Positions 48,930 to 57,226 of a stretch of DNA of 64,000 nt are shown here, piece by piece (position 1 is the stretch's first letter; each line of letters begins with the position of its first letter). The notes beneath the pieces are model-generated. The model saw nothing but the letters and a program-made list of their open reading frames with translations, was not told where the DNA came from and ran no database searches. Made by a program: the position numbers and the translations under genes. The stretch spans positions 1-64,000 of the forward strand of contig WVSN01000001.1 in NCBI GenBank assembly GCA_015689705.1. Direction: 5' to 3'. This DNA is from Rhodobacterales bacterium HKCCE3408. Lineage in GTDB: Bacteria > Pseudomonadota > Alphaproteobacteria > Rhodobacterales > Rhodobacteraceae.

Positions 48930-49541
48930 ATGTCGAAGACACCGGCTTTAGACCTTCTGCTGCACAAGCTGGCACAGCTTACGCCTGGCGGATATGCAGT
49001 GGGGCTCCATATCCGGTACGTGTCTCCGCTAATCGTGGTGAATACGTATCCGGCAAAATGGCAGGAGGTTTACACGGCAAAAGTCTACGGCCTGCGTGAT
49101 CCCACGCTGGCCTGGGGGCTGAGCCACATAGGAGTCCGCCGGTGGAGCGAGATCGGCCTACCGGATCCTTTCGGGATCCTGCGGGAGGCGGCCGAGTACG
49201 GACTGGTCTACGGGATGATCGGTTCAGTCGGCCCGCTGTCCTCCAGGACGATCGTGGGGGCCACGAGAGACGACCGGGAGTACACAGAAGAGGAGATGGA
49301 GGACATATACAAGATCGTGCGTGAGATGCACGATGTGTCTGTGCCGCCGATGAAGTTGTCGAAGGCACAGGTGGAAGCTTTGAGATGTATAGCGGACGGG
49401 GACCGCCATGCAGCTGCAGCCGCCAAGCTTGGAATTTCCGAGAGCGCCTTCAAGGCGCGTTTATCGTCAGCAAGGGATAAGCTGATGGCCAGGACCACGG
49501 CCGAGGCAATCCAGAGGGCGAAGGAATACGGCCTGATCTAG
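48930..49541 (+). CDS. luxR: LuxR-family quorum-sensing regulator
   Basis: The 203-residue protein has an N-terminal autoinducer-binding domain with the conserved W44, Y48, D57, P58 and W72, and a C-terminal GerE helix-turn-helix (about residues 143-203: LSKAQVEALRCIADG, then LGISESAFKARLSSARDKL). It is expected to bind an acyl-homoserine lactone and DNA in the cytoplasm. Its partner synthase gene follows after 76 bases. It uses AGA, AGG, ATA and TTA codons that neighbours avoid, suggesting recent transfer. It is short for the family (usually 230-250), mainly in the ligand domain. Confidence 0.87.
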   Translation: MSKTPALDLLLHKLAQLTPGGYAVGLHIRYVSPLIVVNTYPAKWQEVYTAKVYGLRDPTLAWGLSHIGVRRWSEIGLPDPFGILREAAEYGLVYGMIGSVGPLSSRTIVGATRDDREYTEEEMEDIYKIVREMHDVSVPPMKLSKAQVEALRCIADGDRHAAAAAKLGISESAFKARLSSARDKLMARTTAEAIQRAKEYGLI

Positions 49542-49572
49542 GGCCTGGCGAACAGTCGCGGTGCGAGACTCG

Positions 49573-49589
49573 GCCCTGTCATCCAGGGC
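49573..49589 (+). promoter_or_regulatory. Palindrome upstream of luxI
   Basis: GCCCTG and CAGGGC flank TCATC about 30 bases before the luxI start. It could be the LuxR operator, although it is shorter than a typical 20-base lux box. Confidence 0.35.
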
Positions 49590-49617
49590 GGACGCAATGT
49601 CCTTGGGGGTGGCACCG

Positions 49618-50205
49618 ATGCAATCGACGACACTGTCCTTCGATAACATGCATGTCCATGGTGAGCTCTTCACCAACATGCTTCGTGCGCGGCACACGAC
49701 CTTCATCGATCAGAAGTCGTGGGATCTGCCAAGCGCGGACGGCATGGAATTCGACCAGTACGACACGCCGCAAAGCCGGTGGATCGCGGTCCACGAGCTT
49801 GGCAAGGTCCTGGCGGGGGTCCGGCTGACGCCGACGACGGCGCGCTGCGGCATGTATTCCTACATGCTGCGAGACGCGCAGCGCGGCCTTCTCGACACGA
49901 TCCCCGATACACTCCTCTGGGATGAGGCTCCGGTCGCGCAGCATGTGTGGGACGCGAACCGCATGTTCGTCTCGCGCGATGTTCCGGCGTCGATGCGCCG
50001 GCAGGTTCAGGTGCAGCTCATCACCGGAATGGTCACCGGCGCGCGGTCGCTCGGCGCGTCGATGCTGCTCGGGCTTCTGCCGACGCCGGTGCAGCGGCTT
50101 GCCACCCGGGTCGGCCTGATCCTGGAGAACGCGGGGCCGATCATCGACTTCGCCGGGATCGAGCATCGCTGCTTCACGATCAATCTCTCGACGAAGCTGC
50201 ACTGA
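49618..50205 (+). CDS. luxI: Acyl-homoserine lactone synthase
   Basis: The 195-residue LuxI-type enzyme makes an N-acyl-homoserine lactone from S-adenosylmethionine and acyl-ACP. Family marks are MLRARHTTFI (residues 21-30), KSWDLP with W35, GMEFDQYDTP (42-51), LAGVRLTPTT with R69, and RMFVSRD (115-121). I chose the ATG at 49618, after GGGGGT, because related Rhodobacterales proteins begin similarly (MQSTTLSF); starts at 49597 or 49561 are possible. Its codon use fits the chromosome, unlike luxR. Confidence 0.9.
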   Translation: MQSTTLSFDNMHVHGELFTNMLRARHTTFIDQKSWDLPSADGMEFDQYDTPQSRWIAVHELGKVLAGVRLTPTTARCGMYSYMLRDAQRGLLDTIPDTLLWDEAPVAQHVWDANRMFVSRDVPASMRRQVQVQLITGMVTGARSLGASMLLGLLPTPVQRLATRVGLILENAGPIIDFAGIEHRCFTINLSTKLH

Positions 50206-50247
50206 CGGCGCATTGCGTCCGCGCTCGTCCGGGGCCACCTTGGCTCC

Positions 50248-51552
50248 ATGAGCGATCTATTCGACACTCCGGGTGCCGCCGCGCCGGCGGGCCCGCGCCC
50301 CTTGGCCGACCGGCTGCGTCCGGCCGCGCTATCCGAAGTCATCGGGCAGGACCATCTGCTCGGTCCGGGCGGGTCGCTTCGGGTCATGCTGGACGGCGGG
50401 CATCCCGGTTCGCTAATCCTGTGGGGTCCGCCCGGGGTCGGCAAGACGACGATCGCCCGGCTCCTCGCCTCCGAGACCGATCTGCATTTCCACCAGATCA
50501 GCGCGATCTTCACCGGCGTGCCGGAACTGAGGAAAGTGTTCGAAGCCGCGAAGCTGCGTCACGCGAACGGGCGCGGCACGCTTCTGTTCGTCGATGAGAT
50601 TCACCGTTTCAACAAGGCGCAGCAGGACGGCTTCCTGCCGCATATGGAGGACGGCACGATCCTTCTTGTCGGGGCGACGACCGAAAACCCGTCCTTCGAG
50701 CTGAACGCCGCGCTTCTCAGCCGCGCGCAGGTCCTCGTGCTCAACCGCCTCGACGAAGCGGCCTTGCGGAATCTTCTCGACCGGGCCGAAACCGAGACGG
50801 GGCCGCTTCCGCTGACAGACGATGCGCGGACAGCGCTGATCGAAATGGCCGATGGTGACGGGCGCGCGCTTCTGAATCTCGTGGAGCAGGTCGCCGCCTG
50901 GGATACAGCGCCGGTCGACCGGAAGGGCCTGTCCGACCGGCTGGCCCGCCGCGCGGCGCAGTACGACAAGTCGGGCGACGCGCATTACAACCTGATCTCC
51001 GCCCTCCATAAATCGGTCCGCGGTTCGGATCCCGACGCCGCGCTCTACTGGCTCGCCCGAATGCTCGAGGGCGGCGAGGACCCCCGTTACCTGGCGCGCC
51101 GCATCACGCGTATGGCGGTCGAGGATATAGGCCTTGCCGATCCGCAGGCTCAGCGGCTCTGCCTCGACGCCTGGGCGACCTACGAGCGGCTCGGCTCACC
51201 AGAGGGGGAACTCGCGCTGGCCGAGGCGGTCATCTATCTTGCCCTCGCGCCGAAATCGAACGCGGCCTACACCGCCTACAAGGCTGCGCGGCGGGCGGCG
51301 AAGGAGACCGGAAGCCACGCCCCGCCGAAGCACATCCTGAACGCACCGACGAAAATGATGAAAGAGCAGGGCTACGGCGCCGGCTACGATTACGACCATG
51401 ACGCCGAGGACGGCTTTTCGGGCCAGGACTATTTTCCGGATGGCATGGAGCGGCCGAACTTCTACCTCCCGGTCGAACGCGGGTTCGAGCGTGACCTTCA
51501 GAAGCGGGTCGACTATTTCGCCGGGCTGCGCGCCAAGCGGCGCGGCGGTTGA
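50248..51552 (+). CDS. rarA: Replication-associated recombination protein A (AAA ATPase)
   Basis: RarA/MgsA (434 residues) is a clamp-loader-like ATPase that acts at stalled replication forks. The Walker A loop GPPGVGKTTIA is at about residues 63-73 and the Walker B LLFVDEIHRFN at about 112-122; a sensor ATTENPSFE follows. The C-terminal tetramerisation region has the NAPTKMMKEQGYG segment typical of the family. It is followed closely by crcB. Confidence 0.96.
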   Translation: MSDLFDTPGAAAPAGPRPLADRLRPAALSEVIGQDHLLGPGGSLRVMLDGGHPGSLILWGPPGVGKTTIARLLASETDLHFHQISAIFTGVPELRKVFEAAKLRHANGRGTLLFVDEIHRFNKAQQDGFLPHMEDGTILLVGATTENPSFELNAALLSRAQVLVLNRLDEAALRNLLDRAETETGPLPLTDDARTALIEMADGDGRALLNLVEQVAAWDTAPVDRKGLSDRLARRAAQYDKSGDAHYNLISALHKSVRGSDPDAALYWLARMLEGGEDPRYLARRITRMAVEDIGLADPQAQRLCLDAWATYERLGSPEGELALAEAVIYLALAPKSNAAYTAYKAARRAAKETGSHAPPKHILNAPTKMMKEQGYGAGYDYDHDAEDGFSGQDYFPDGMERPNFYLPVERGFERDLQKRVDYFAGLRAKRRGG

Positions 51553-51584
51553 CAACGCCTGCGGCGCGCCGCATGCCGCCGCGC

Positions 51585-51962
51585 ATGATCGCCCATGTTC
51601 TGCAGGTTGCCCTTGGCGGCGCCATCGGCGCCTCGGCCCGGTATCTGACCGGGATCGCCCTGGTGCGCGCCTTCGGTCACACGGGCTTCCCGCTCGGCGT
51701 CATCACGGTGAACGTCGTGGGCTCGTTTCTCATGGGTCTCTTCGTTGGGCTGGCAGCGCAGCGCGGGCTGACCCATCTCTCGCCGCTCGTGGCGACCGGC
51801 ATCCTCGGCGGCTTCACCACCTTCTCGGCCTTCTCGCTCGAGGCCGTCACGCTGTGGGAACGCGGGGCGACCGGCCTCGCCGCGGCCTATGTCGCCGGTA
51901 ATGTGTGCTTGTCGATCGCAGCGCTTTTCGCCGGTCTTGCGCTGATGCGGAGCGTCGCATGA
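51585..51962 (+). CDS. crcB: Fluoride-specific channel CrcB/Fluc
   Basis: The 125-residue protein has four predicted membrane spans and the Fluc marks VGSFLMG and GGFTTFSAFSLE, with the Phe and Thr that line the fluoride path. It exports fluoride from the cytoplasm as a dimer in the inner membrane. The start at 51585 (MIAHVLQVALGG) is preferred; ATG at 51573 and TTG at 51549 are alternatives. No room exists for a fluoride riboswitch upstream. The stop overlaps the next gene (ATGA). Confidence 0.93.
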   Translation: MIAHVLQVALGGAIGASARYLTGIALVRAFGHTGFPLGVITVNVVGSFLMGLFVGLAAQRGLTHLSPLVATGILGGFTTFSAFSLEAVTLWERGATGLAAAYVAGNVCLSIAALFAGLALMRSVA

Positions 51963-53005
51963 GCGGAGTGCAGACCGTCACCGTCGGTTCGGACGAGGGC
52001 GACCAGCGGCTCGACCGGTGGCTGAAGCGCCGCTTCCCGCAGCTGACGCAAGGCCGGATCGAGAAGGCGTGCCGGAAGGGTGAGATCCGTGTCGATGGCG
52101 GCCGGGCGAAGCCCGCGACCCGCGTCGAGGCTGGTCAGAGCGTGCGCGTGCCTCCGCTTCCCGACGAGGCTGCACCGCCGCCCGAGTCGAAGCCCACGGT
52201 CTCCGACGCCGACGCAGAGATGATCCGTGCGGCGGTGCTTTACCGCGACGATCATCTCATCGCGCTGAACAAGCCGCCGGGGCTGCCGACCCAGGGCGGC
52301 AGCAAGCAGATGCGCCATGTGGATGGGCTGGCCGAGGCCCTGCGCTTCGGCGCGGACGAGAAGCCGCGCCTCGTCCACCGGCTGGACAAGGACACGTCGG
52401 GCGTTCTCCTCCTGGCCCGCACGGCGCAGGCGGCAAAGGCGCTGACGGCCGCGATCCGGCACCGGGAGACGCGCAAGATTTACTGGGCGCTCGTGGCCGG
52501 CGTGCCGACGCCCTATCTTGGCGAGATCAAGTATGCGCTGGTGAAGGCGGGCGGTCACGGCAAGGGCGGCGAAGGCGAGAAGATGCGCGCCGTCGATCCG
52601 AACCTGATCGACGAAACCCCCGGCGCGAAACGGGCGCATACGCTTTACGCCACGCTCTACCGTGTCGCCAGCCGCGCCTCCTGGGTGGCGATGGAGCCGG
52701 TGACGGGTCGCACCCACCAGCTCCGCGCCCATATGGCCGCGATCGGGCACCCCGTGGCCGGTGACGGCAAGTACGGGGGATCAGGGCAGGAAAACCTCGG
52801 TGAAGGCTGGGGCGCGCAGGTGGGCGGAATTATCTCGCGAAAGTTGCACCTGCACGCCCGTTCGATGACGTTCCTGCATCCGGGCACGAACAAGCCGATG
52901 ACGGTGACCGCGCCGCTTCCGCCGCACATGGCAGAGACCTGGGAGACCTTCGGATGGACGGAGGATCTGGCCGCCGACGACCCGTTCGAGGAACTCTACC
53001 GATGA
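51959..53005 (+). CDS. RluA-family 23S rRNA pseudouridine synthase
   Basis: The 348-residue enzyme isomerises specific uridines in RNA to pseudouridine. An N-terminal S4 domain (DQRLDRWLKRRFPQLTQGRIE, seen as LDRWLKRRFP, about residues 12-75) precedes the catalytic domain with VHRLDKDTSGVLLLA, whose Asp is the nucleophile. The S4 domain and length favour RluC or RluD type, probably RluC. It is linked by 4-base ATGA overlaps to crcB and the HAD gene. Confidence 0.92.
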   Translation: MSGVQTVTVGSDEGDQRLDRWLKRRFPQLTQGRIEKACRKGEIRVDGGRAKPATRVEAGQSVRVPPLPDEAAPPPESKPTVSDADAEMIRAAVLYRDDHLIALNKPPGLPTQGGSKQMRHVDGLAEALRFGADEKPRLVHRLDKDTSGVLLLARTAQAAKALTAAIRHRETRKIYWALVAGVPTPYLGEIKYALVKAGGHGKGGEGEKMRAVDPNLIDETPGAKRAHTLYATLYRVASRASWVAMEPVTGRTHQLRAHMAAIGHPVAGDGKYGGSGQENLGEGWGAQVGGIISRKLHLHARSMTFLHPGTNKPMTVTAPLPPHMAETWETFGWTEDLAADDPFEELYR

Positions 53006-53676
53006 AGAGGCTCGTGATCTTCGATGTCGACGGCACACTGATCGACAGCCAGGCGCATATCGCGGCGGCGATGGAGACGGCCTTTTCCGCGCATGGGATG
53101 CCGACCCCGCCACGCGAAGACATTCTGGCGGTCGTCGGGCTGGCGCTGCCGATGGGAATGCGTCTGCTCGCACCCGACGCGTCGGAAGAGACCCATGCCG
53201 GTCTGACCGCGGCCTATCGCGACAGTTTCGGCGCGCTGCGGGCAAAGGGCGAGGCCACGCTTTCGCCGCTCTATCCCGGCGCGCGCGCGGCGATCGAGAC
53301 ACTGGCGGCCCGTGACGACACGCTCCTCGGCATCGCGACAGGCAAGTCCCGGCGGGGCATGGCGCACATGTTCGACGCCCACGGGCTCGGCCCGATGTTC
53401 GCGACCGTGCAGACCGGGGACGACCACCCCTCGAAGCCGCATCCCGCGATGATCGAGGCCTGCCTGTCTGAAACGGGCATCGAGGCCGCCGACGCGGTCA
53501 TCGTCGGCGATACAACTTTCGACATGGAGATGGGCGCGGCTGCCGGGATCGCGGCGCTCGGCGTGTCGTGGGGCTACCACCCCGAGGACACCCTGCTTGC
53601 CGCCGGCGCGCGGGCTATCCTGCGAGACTTCGCCGAACTGGCGCCCGCGCTCGACACGCTCTGGAGCGACGCATGA
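53002..53676 (+). CDS. HAD-IA phosphatase (Gph-like)
   Basis: The 224-residue protein has HAD motif I (VIFDVDGTLID, residues 5-15, nucleophile Asp), motif II at GIATGKSRRGM and motif III/IV at HPAMIEACL and IVGDTTFDMEMG. The cap is of the helical C1 type, as in phosphoglycolate phosphatases. Natural substrate not certain. It overlaps both flanking genes by 4 bases. Confidence 0.88.
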   Translation: MKRLVIFDVDGTLIDSQAHIAAAMETAFSAHGMPTPPREDILAVVGLALPMGMRLLAPDASEETHAGLTAAYRDSFGALRAKGEATLSPLYPGARAAIETLAARDDTLLGIATGKSRRGMAHMFDAHGLGPMFATVQTGDDHPSKPHPAMIEACLSETGIEAADAVIVGDTTFDMEMGAAAGIAALGVSWGYHPEDTLLAAGARAILRDFAELAPALDTLWSDA

Positions 53677-54386
53677 CCGAATGGATCGCCAAGCGTTTCT
53701 GGACCGAGGCCAGCGTGGTGCCCGAGGCGAGCGGATTCGCGCTGCAGCTCGACGGTCGCCCGGTGAAGACGCCCGGCCGGCGGACTCTCATCCTGCCTTC
53801 CGAGGAGATGGCCGAGGCGGCCGCGGCGGAATGGGCGGCGCAGGACACCATCATCGATCCGCTGACGATGCCGGTCACCCGCTCGGCCAATTCCGCGCTC
53901 GACCAGACCGGTCCGCAGCGCGAAGGCGTCATAGACATGCTGAGCCAGTATGGCGAGACCGACCTGCTGTGCCACCGGGCGGCCGAGCCCGAGGCGCTGG
54001 CCCGTCTACAGGAGGACGGCTGGCAGCCGCTGCTGGACTGGGCGGCGGACCGGCACGGCGCGCCGCTCGTCGCGGTGGCGGGCCTACTGCCGGCGACGCA
54101 GCCCGACGGCAGTCTCGCGCGGCTGCGGGAGGCCGTCGCAGGCTACGGCGATTTCGGTCTGACGGGCCTCTACGATCTGGTCACGCTGTCCGGTTCGCTC
54201 GTGATCGGGCTCGCTGTCGCGGAGGGCCGTGTCGACCCCGCCGAGGGCTGGAGTCTGAGCCGAATCGATGAGGACTGGCAGATCGCGCAATGGGGTGAGG
54301 ACGAGGAGGCGGCCGAACGCGCGGAAATCTATCGTCGCGCATTCGATCACGCGGCCCGCTTCACGGCATGGTCCGGGGCCCGCTGA
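53673..54386 (+). CDS. ATP12-family F1-ATPase assembly chaperone
   Basis: The 237-residue protein matches the ATP12 family, whose mitochondrial member helps fold the alpha subunit of F1-ATPase. Typical segments are ERRTL-like LDGRPVKTPGRRTLILPS (about residues 25-42), PLTMPVTRSANSALD and TDLLCHRAAEPEAL. The gene is common in alphaproteobacteria. Its start overlaps the HAD stop by 4 bases; the operon apparently ends here. Confidence 0.92.
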   Translation: MTEWIAKRFWTEASVVPEASGFALQLDGRPVKTPGRRTLILPSEEMAEAAAAEWAAQDTIIDPLTMPVTRSANSALDQTGPQREGVIDMLSQYGETDLLCHRAAEPEALARLQEDGWQPLLDWAADRHGAPLVAVAGLLPATQPDGSLARLREAVAGYGDFGLTGLYDLVTLSGSLVIGLAVAEGRVDPAEGWSLSRIDEDWQIAQWGEDEEAAERAEIYRRAFDHAARFTAWSGAR

Positions 54387-54624
54387 GGGGGCGGAATTCC
54401 CTTCCATGGACAGGCTTTGCCCGCAAATCGGGCAGCGCTGCCGCCCGCGGTATCAAATGACCGGCATACAGGGATTTCCCGGCACCCGGCCTTGACCAAT
54501 GTGGACAGATTTGCCCAATTAAGAGGCGGTGAAGGGGGGTATGTCCCTCGTGAACTGAGCCCGGCCGTCCGCGGCCGGAGAAACACGCCCTGAAAGGGGC
54601 GGTCCATCAGGAAGAGGTAAACGA
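54387..54624 (+). other. Gap upstream of aapJ
   Basis: This 238-base region should hold the end of the rarA operon and the aap promoter. TTGACC at 54492-54497 is a possible -35, but the -10 region 17-19 bases on (CCAATTAA) is poor. Short GC hairpins occur at about 54556-54574. No T-tract terminator and no reading frame are seen. Confidence 0.35.
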
Positions 54625-55647
54625 ATGAAAAAATCGGTATTCTATGGCACGCTGGTAGCCGCCGGGCTGGCCGGTGGGGCTGCGCTGGCACAAAGCGCAA
54701 CCCTGTCCGAGGTCCAGTCCCGCGGGCACCTGAACTGCGGCGTGACCACCGGCCTCGTCGGCTTCGCTGCACCGAACGCCTCCGGTGAATGGGAAGGCTT
54801 CGACGTCGGCGTCTGCCGTGCTGTCGCCGCCGCCGTCTTCGGCGACGCGACCGCGGTCGAATTCGTCCCGACGACCGGTCAGACGCGCTTTACGGCGCTG
54901 GCGTCCGGCGAAGTCGACATGCTGGCCCGGAACACGACCTGGACCTTCAGCCGCGACGTCGACCTCGCGTTCGAATTCGTCGGCATCAACTACTACGACG
55001 GTCAGGGCTTCATGGTCCCGCGCGCACTCGGCGTCTCGTCGGCGATGGAACTGGACGGCGCGACCGTCTGCATCCAGACCGGCACCACGACCGAGCTGAA
55101 CCTCGCCGACTTCTTCGCCTCGAACAACATGAGCTACGAGCCCGTGCCGATCGAGACGAACGCCGAGGCACAGCAGCAGTTCCTCGCCGGTGCCTGCGAC
55201 GTCTACACGACGGACGCCTCCGGTCTCGCCGCTACGCGCGCGACCTTCGAGGATCCGTCGGCCTACGTCGTTCTGCCCGAGATCATCTCGAAAGAGCCGC
55301 TCGGCCCGCTCGTGCGCCATGGCGACAACGAATGGGGCGACATCGTCCGCTGGACGCTCAACGTCCTGATCGCGGCCGAAGAGCTCGGCATCACCTCGGC
55401 CAACGTCATGGAACTGGCCCAGGGCACCGACAACCCGGAAATCAACCGGATGCTCGGCACCGAGGGTGAATACGGCCCAATGCTCGGCCTGTCGCAGGAC
55501 TGGGCGGTCAACGTGATCGCAGCGGTCGGCAACTACGGTGAACTGTTCGAACAGAACATCGGTGAGGCCACCCCGATCGGACTTTCGCGCGGCCTGAACG
55601 CGCAGTGGACCGACGGCGGCCTGCTCTACAGCCCGCCGTTCCGGTAA
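54625..55647 (+). CDS. aapJ: General L-amino-acid ABC transporter, periplasmic binding protein
   Basis: The 340-residue protein is the type-3 solute-binding protein of the Aap/Bzt system, which imports many L-amino acids. The signal peptide ends at ALA-QS (about residue 22), followed by LSEVQSRGHLNCGV, GEWEGFDVGVCRAVAAAV and VEFVPTTGQTRFTALASGEVD (seen as TGQTRFTALASGE). AGGAAGAGG precedes the ATG. It is followed by a stem-loop, then aapQ. Confidence 0.95.
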   Translation: MKKSVFYGTLVAAGLAGGAALAQSATLSEVQSRGHLNCGVTTGLVGFAAPNASGEWEGFDVGVCRAVAAAVFGDATAVEFVPTTGQTRFTALASGEVDMLARNTTWTFSRDVDLAFEFVGINYYDGQGFMVPRALGVSSAMELDGATVCIQTGTTTELNLADFFASNNMSYEPVPIETNAEAQQQFLAGACDVYTTDASGLAATRATFEDPSAYVVLPEIISKEPLGPLVRHGDNEWGDIVRWTLNVLIAAEELGITSANVMELAQGTDNPEINRMLGTEGEYGPMLGLSQDWAVNVIAAVGNYGELFEQNIGEATPIGLSRGLNAQWTDGGLLYSPPFR

Positions 55648-55660
55648 GGCAGATAAGGTC

Positions 55661-55686
55661 AGGGGCGCGGGTTAAACCGCGCCCCT
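55661..55686 (+). other. Stem-loop between aapJ and aapQ
   Basis: Arms AGGGGCGCGG and CCGCGCCCCT pair over 10 bases around GTTAAA, 13 bases after the aapJ stop, with no T tract. Such hairpins often stabilise the message of the binding protein and reduce expression of the permeases. Confidence 0.6.
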
Positions 55687-55791
55687 GCCACATGGGACAA
55701 CCCATCAACAAAGACATGCCGGGGGAGACGGCCAACAAGCGGGACGAACCCGTAACAGCCCGGTTCAACATGGCGCAGGGGGAACATGCTC

Positions 55792-57225
55792 ATGGCGACG
55801 ATCACCGATCCGCCGTCTGAAGGCTTCAGGCTAAGTCAGCTTCTATACGACACGCGCTACAGGTCGATGACGATCCAGGTGATCGCGTTCATCCTGATCA
55901 TGTCGGGGCTCTGGTGGCTTGCGAACAACACGGTCCAGAACCTCGCCGCACTCGGCAAGGACTTCGATTTCGGCTTTCTGTCGAACCGCGCCGGCTACGA
56001 CATCAACCAGCGCCTGATCGAGTACTCCAACAACTCGACACATGGCCGCGCCGCACTCGTCGGTATCCTGAACACGCTGCTCGTCGCCGTCCTCGGCTGC
56101 ATTTGCGCGACCATCATCGGGATCTTCGCCGGTGTCCTGCGCCTCTCGAAAAACTGGATCGTCGCCCGCCTGATGACGGTCTACGTCGAGGGCTTCCGCA
56201 ACATCCCGCTCCTGCTCTGGATCATCGTGATCTTCGCGGTGATGACCGAATCCGCGCCGCAGCCGCGTGACTTCCGTGAGAACGGGAGCGCGTCGATGAT
56301 CCTCTTCGACAGCGTCGCCGTGACCAACCGCGGCATCTTCATCCCGAAGGTCGTCTTCACGCGGTCGCTCGGTGGAAACGAAGTTCACACGATCGAGGAG
56401 GCAGCTCCCGACGCCGAGGAAGAAGCGCCCCGCGCGGCCGTCGGCGTTTATGGCAGCAGCCGCATCGCGACCGGTGGGGCCGGCGGATCGTCGAACGACG
56501 ATGCTGCCGTGTCAGCCCGTGACGATGACAGCGCATCGGGCGTCAGCCGGGAGGAGGGGGAGATCATCCCGACCTCGTCCGGTACCGACTGGGTCCTGAT
56601 CCTCGGTGTTCTTCTAGCCAGTGTCGTCGGCGCGCGCTTCATTTCGCGCTGGGCCACGGCACGGCAGGAAGCCACGGGTATCCGGCCCAAGGGGGCGGGC
56701 TGGATGCAGATCGGGCTTATCGTCCTCCCGGTCGTCGCGGTTCTGATCGCGCTCGGCGCGACTCTGGAATATCCGAGCCTGCAGGGCTTCAACTTCGGTG
56801 GCGGTATCCAGCTTCGGAACTCGCTCATCGCGCTGTGGTTCGCGCTGTCGCTCTACACCGGCGCCTTCATCGCCGAGATTGTGCGGGCCGGTATCCTGTC
56901 CGTGTCTAAGGGCCAGACCGAGGCCGCGTTCGCACTCGGCCTCCGGCCGTCGCGGACGATGAACCTCGTCATCCTGCCGCAGGCGCTGCGGGTCATCGTG
57001 CCGCCGCTTATCTCGCAATATCTGAACCTGACGAAGAACAGCTCGCTCGCCATTGCGGTCGGCTACATGGACGTCCGGTCCACGCTCGGCGGGATCACGA
57101 TCAACCAGACGGGCCGAGAGCTCGAGGGGATGCTTCTTCTGGGTCTCTTTTACCTGGCGACGTCTCTCGTGATTTCGGGGGCGATGAACCTCTACAACAA
57201 CTCCGTGAAGCTGAAGGAGCGCTGA
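55792..57225 (+). CDS. aapQ: General L-amino-acid ABC transporter permease (first) with acidic insertion
   Basis: The 477-residue inner-membrane permease of the HisM/GlnP type has about eight spans and the conserved EAA loop (AEIVRAGILSVSKGQTEAAF, residues 361-380), followed by [19 protein letters not shown], that contacts AapP. Residues about 195-262 form a Ser/Asp/Glu/Gly-rich stretch of low complexity, not expected in a permease; family members are usually near 400 residues. The start at 55792 follows GGGGGA; ATG at 55786 is too close. aapM follows after one base. Confidence 0.92.
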   Translation: MATITDPPSEGFRLSQLLYDTRYRSMTIQVIAFILIMSGLWWLANNTVQNLAALGKDFDFGFLSNRAGYDINQRLIEYSNNSTHGRAALVGILNTLLVAVLGCICATIIGIFAGVLRLSKNWIVARLMTVYVEGFRNIPLLLWIIVIFAVMTESAPQPRDFRENGSASMILFDSVAVTNRGIFIPKVVFTRSLGGNEVHTIEEAAPDAEEEAPRAAVGVYGSSRIATGGAGGSSNDDAAVSARDDDSASGVSREEGEIIPTSSGTDWVLILGVLLASVVGARFISRWATARQEATGIRPKGAGWMQIGLIVLPVVAVLIALGATLEYPSLQGFNFGGGIQLRNSLIALWFALSLYTGAFIAEIVRAGILSVSKGQTEAAFALGLRPSRTMNLVILPQALRVIVPPLISQYLNLTKNSSLAIAVGYMDVRSTLGGITINQTGRELEGMLLLGLFYLATSLVISGAMNLYNNSVKLKER

Positions 57226-57226
57226 G

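Noticed and set aside
51549-51584. Fluoride riboswitch before crcB
   Set aside because: crcB starts about 33 bases after the rarA stop; there is no space for the aptamer and no matching sequence.
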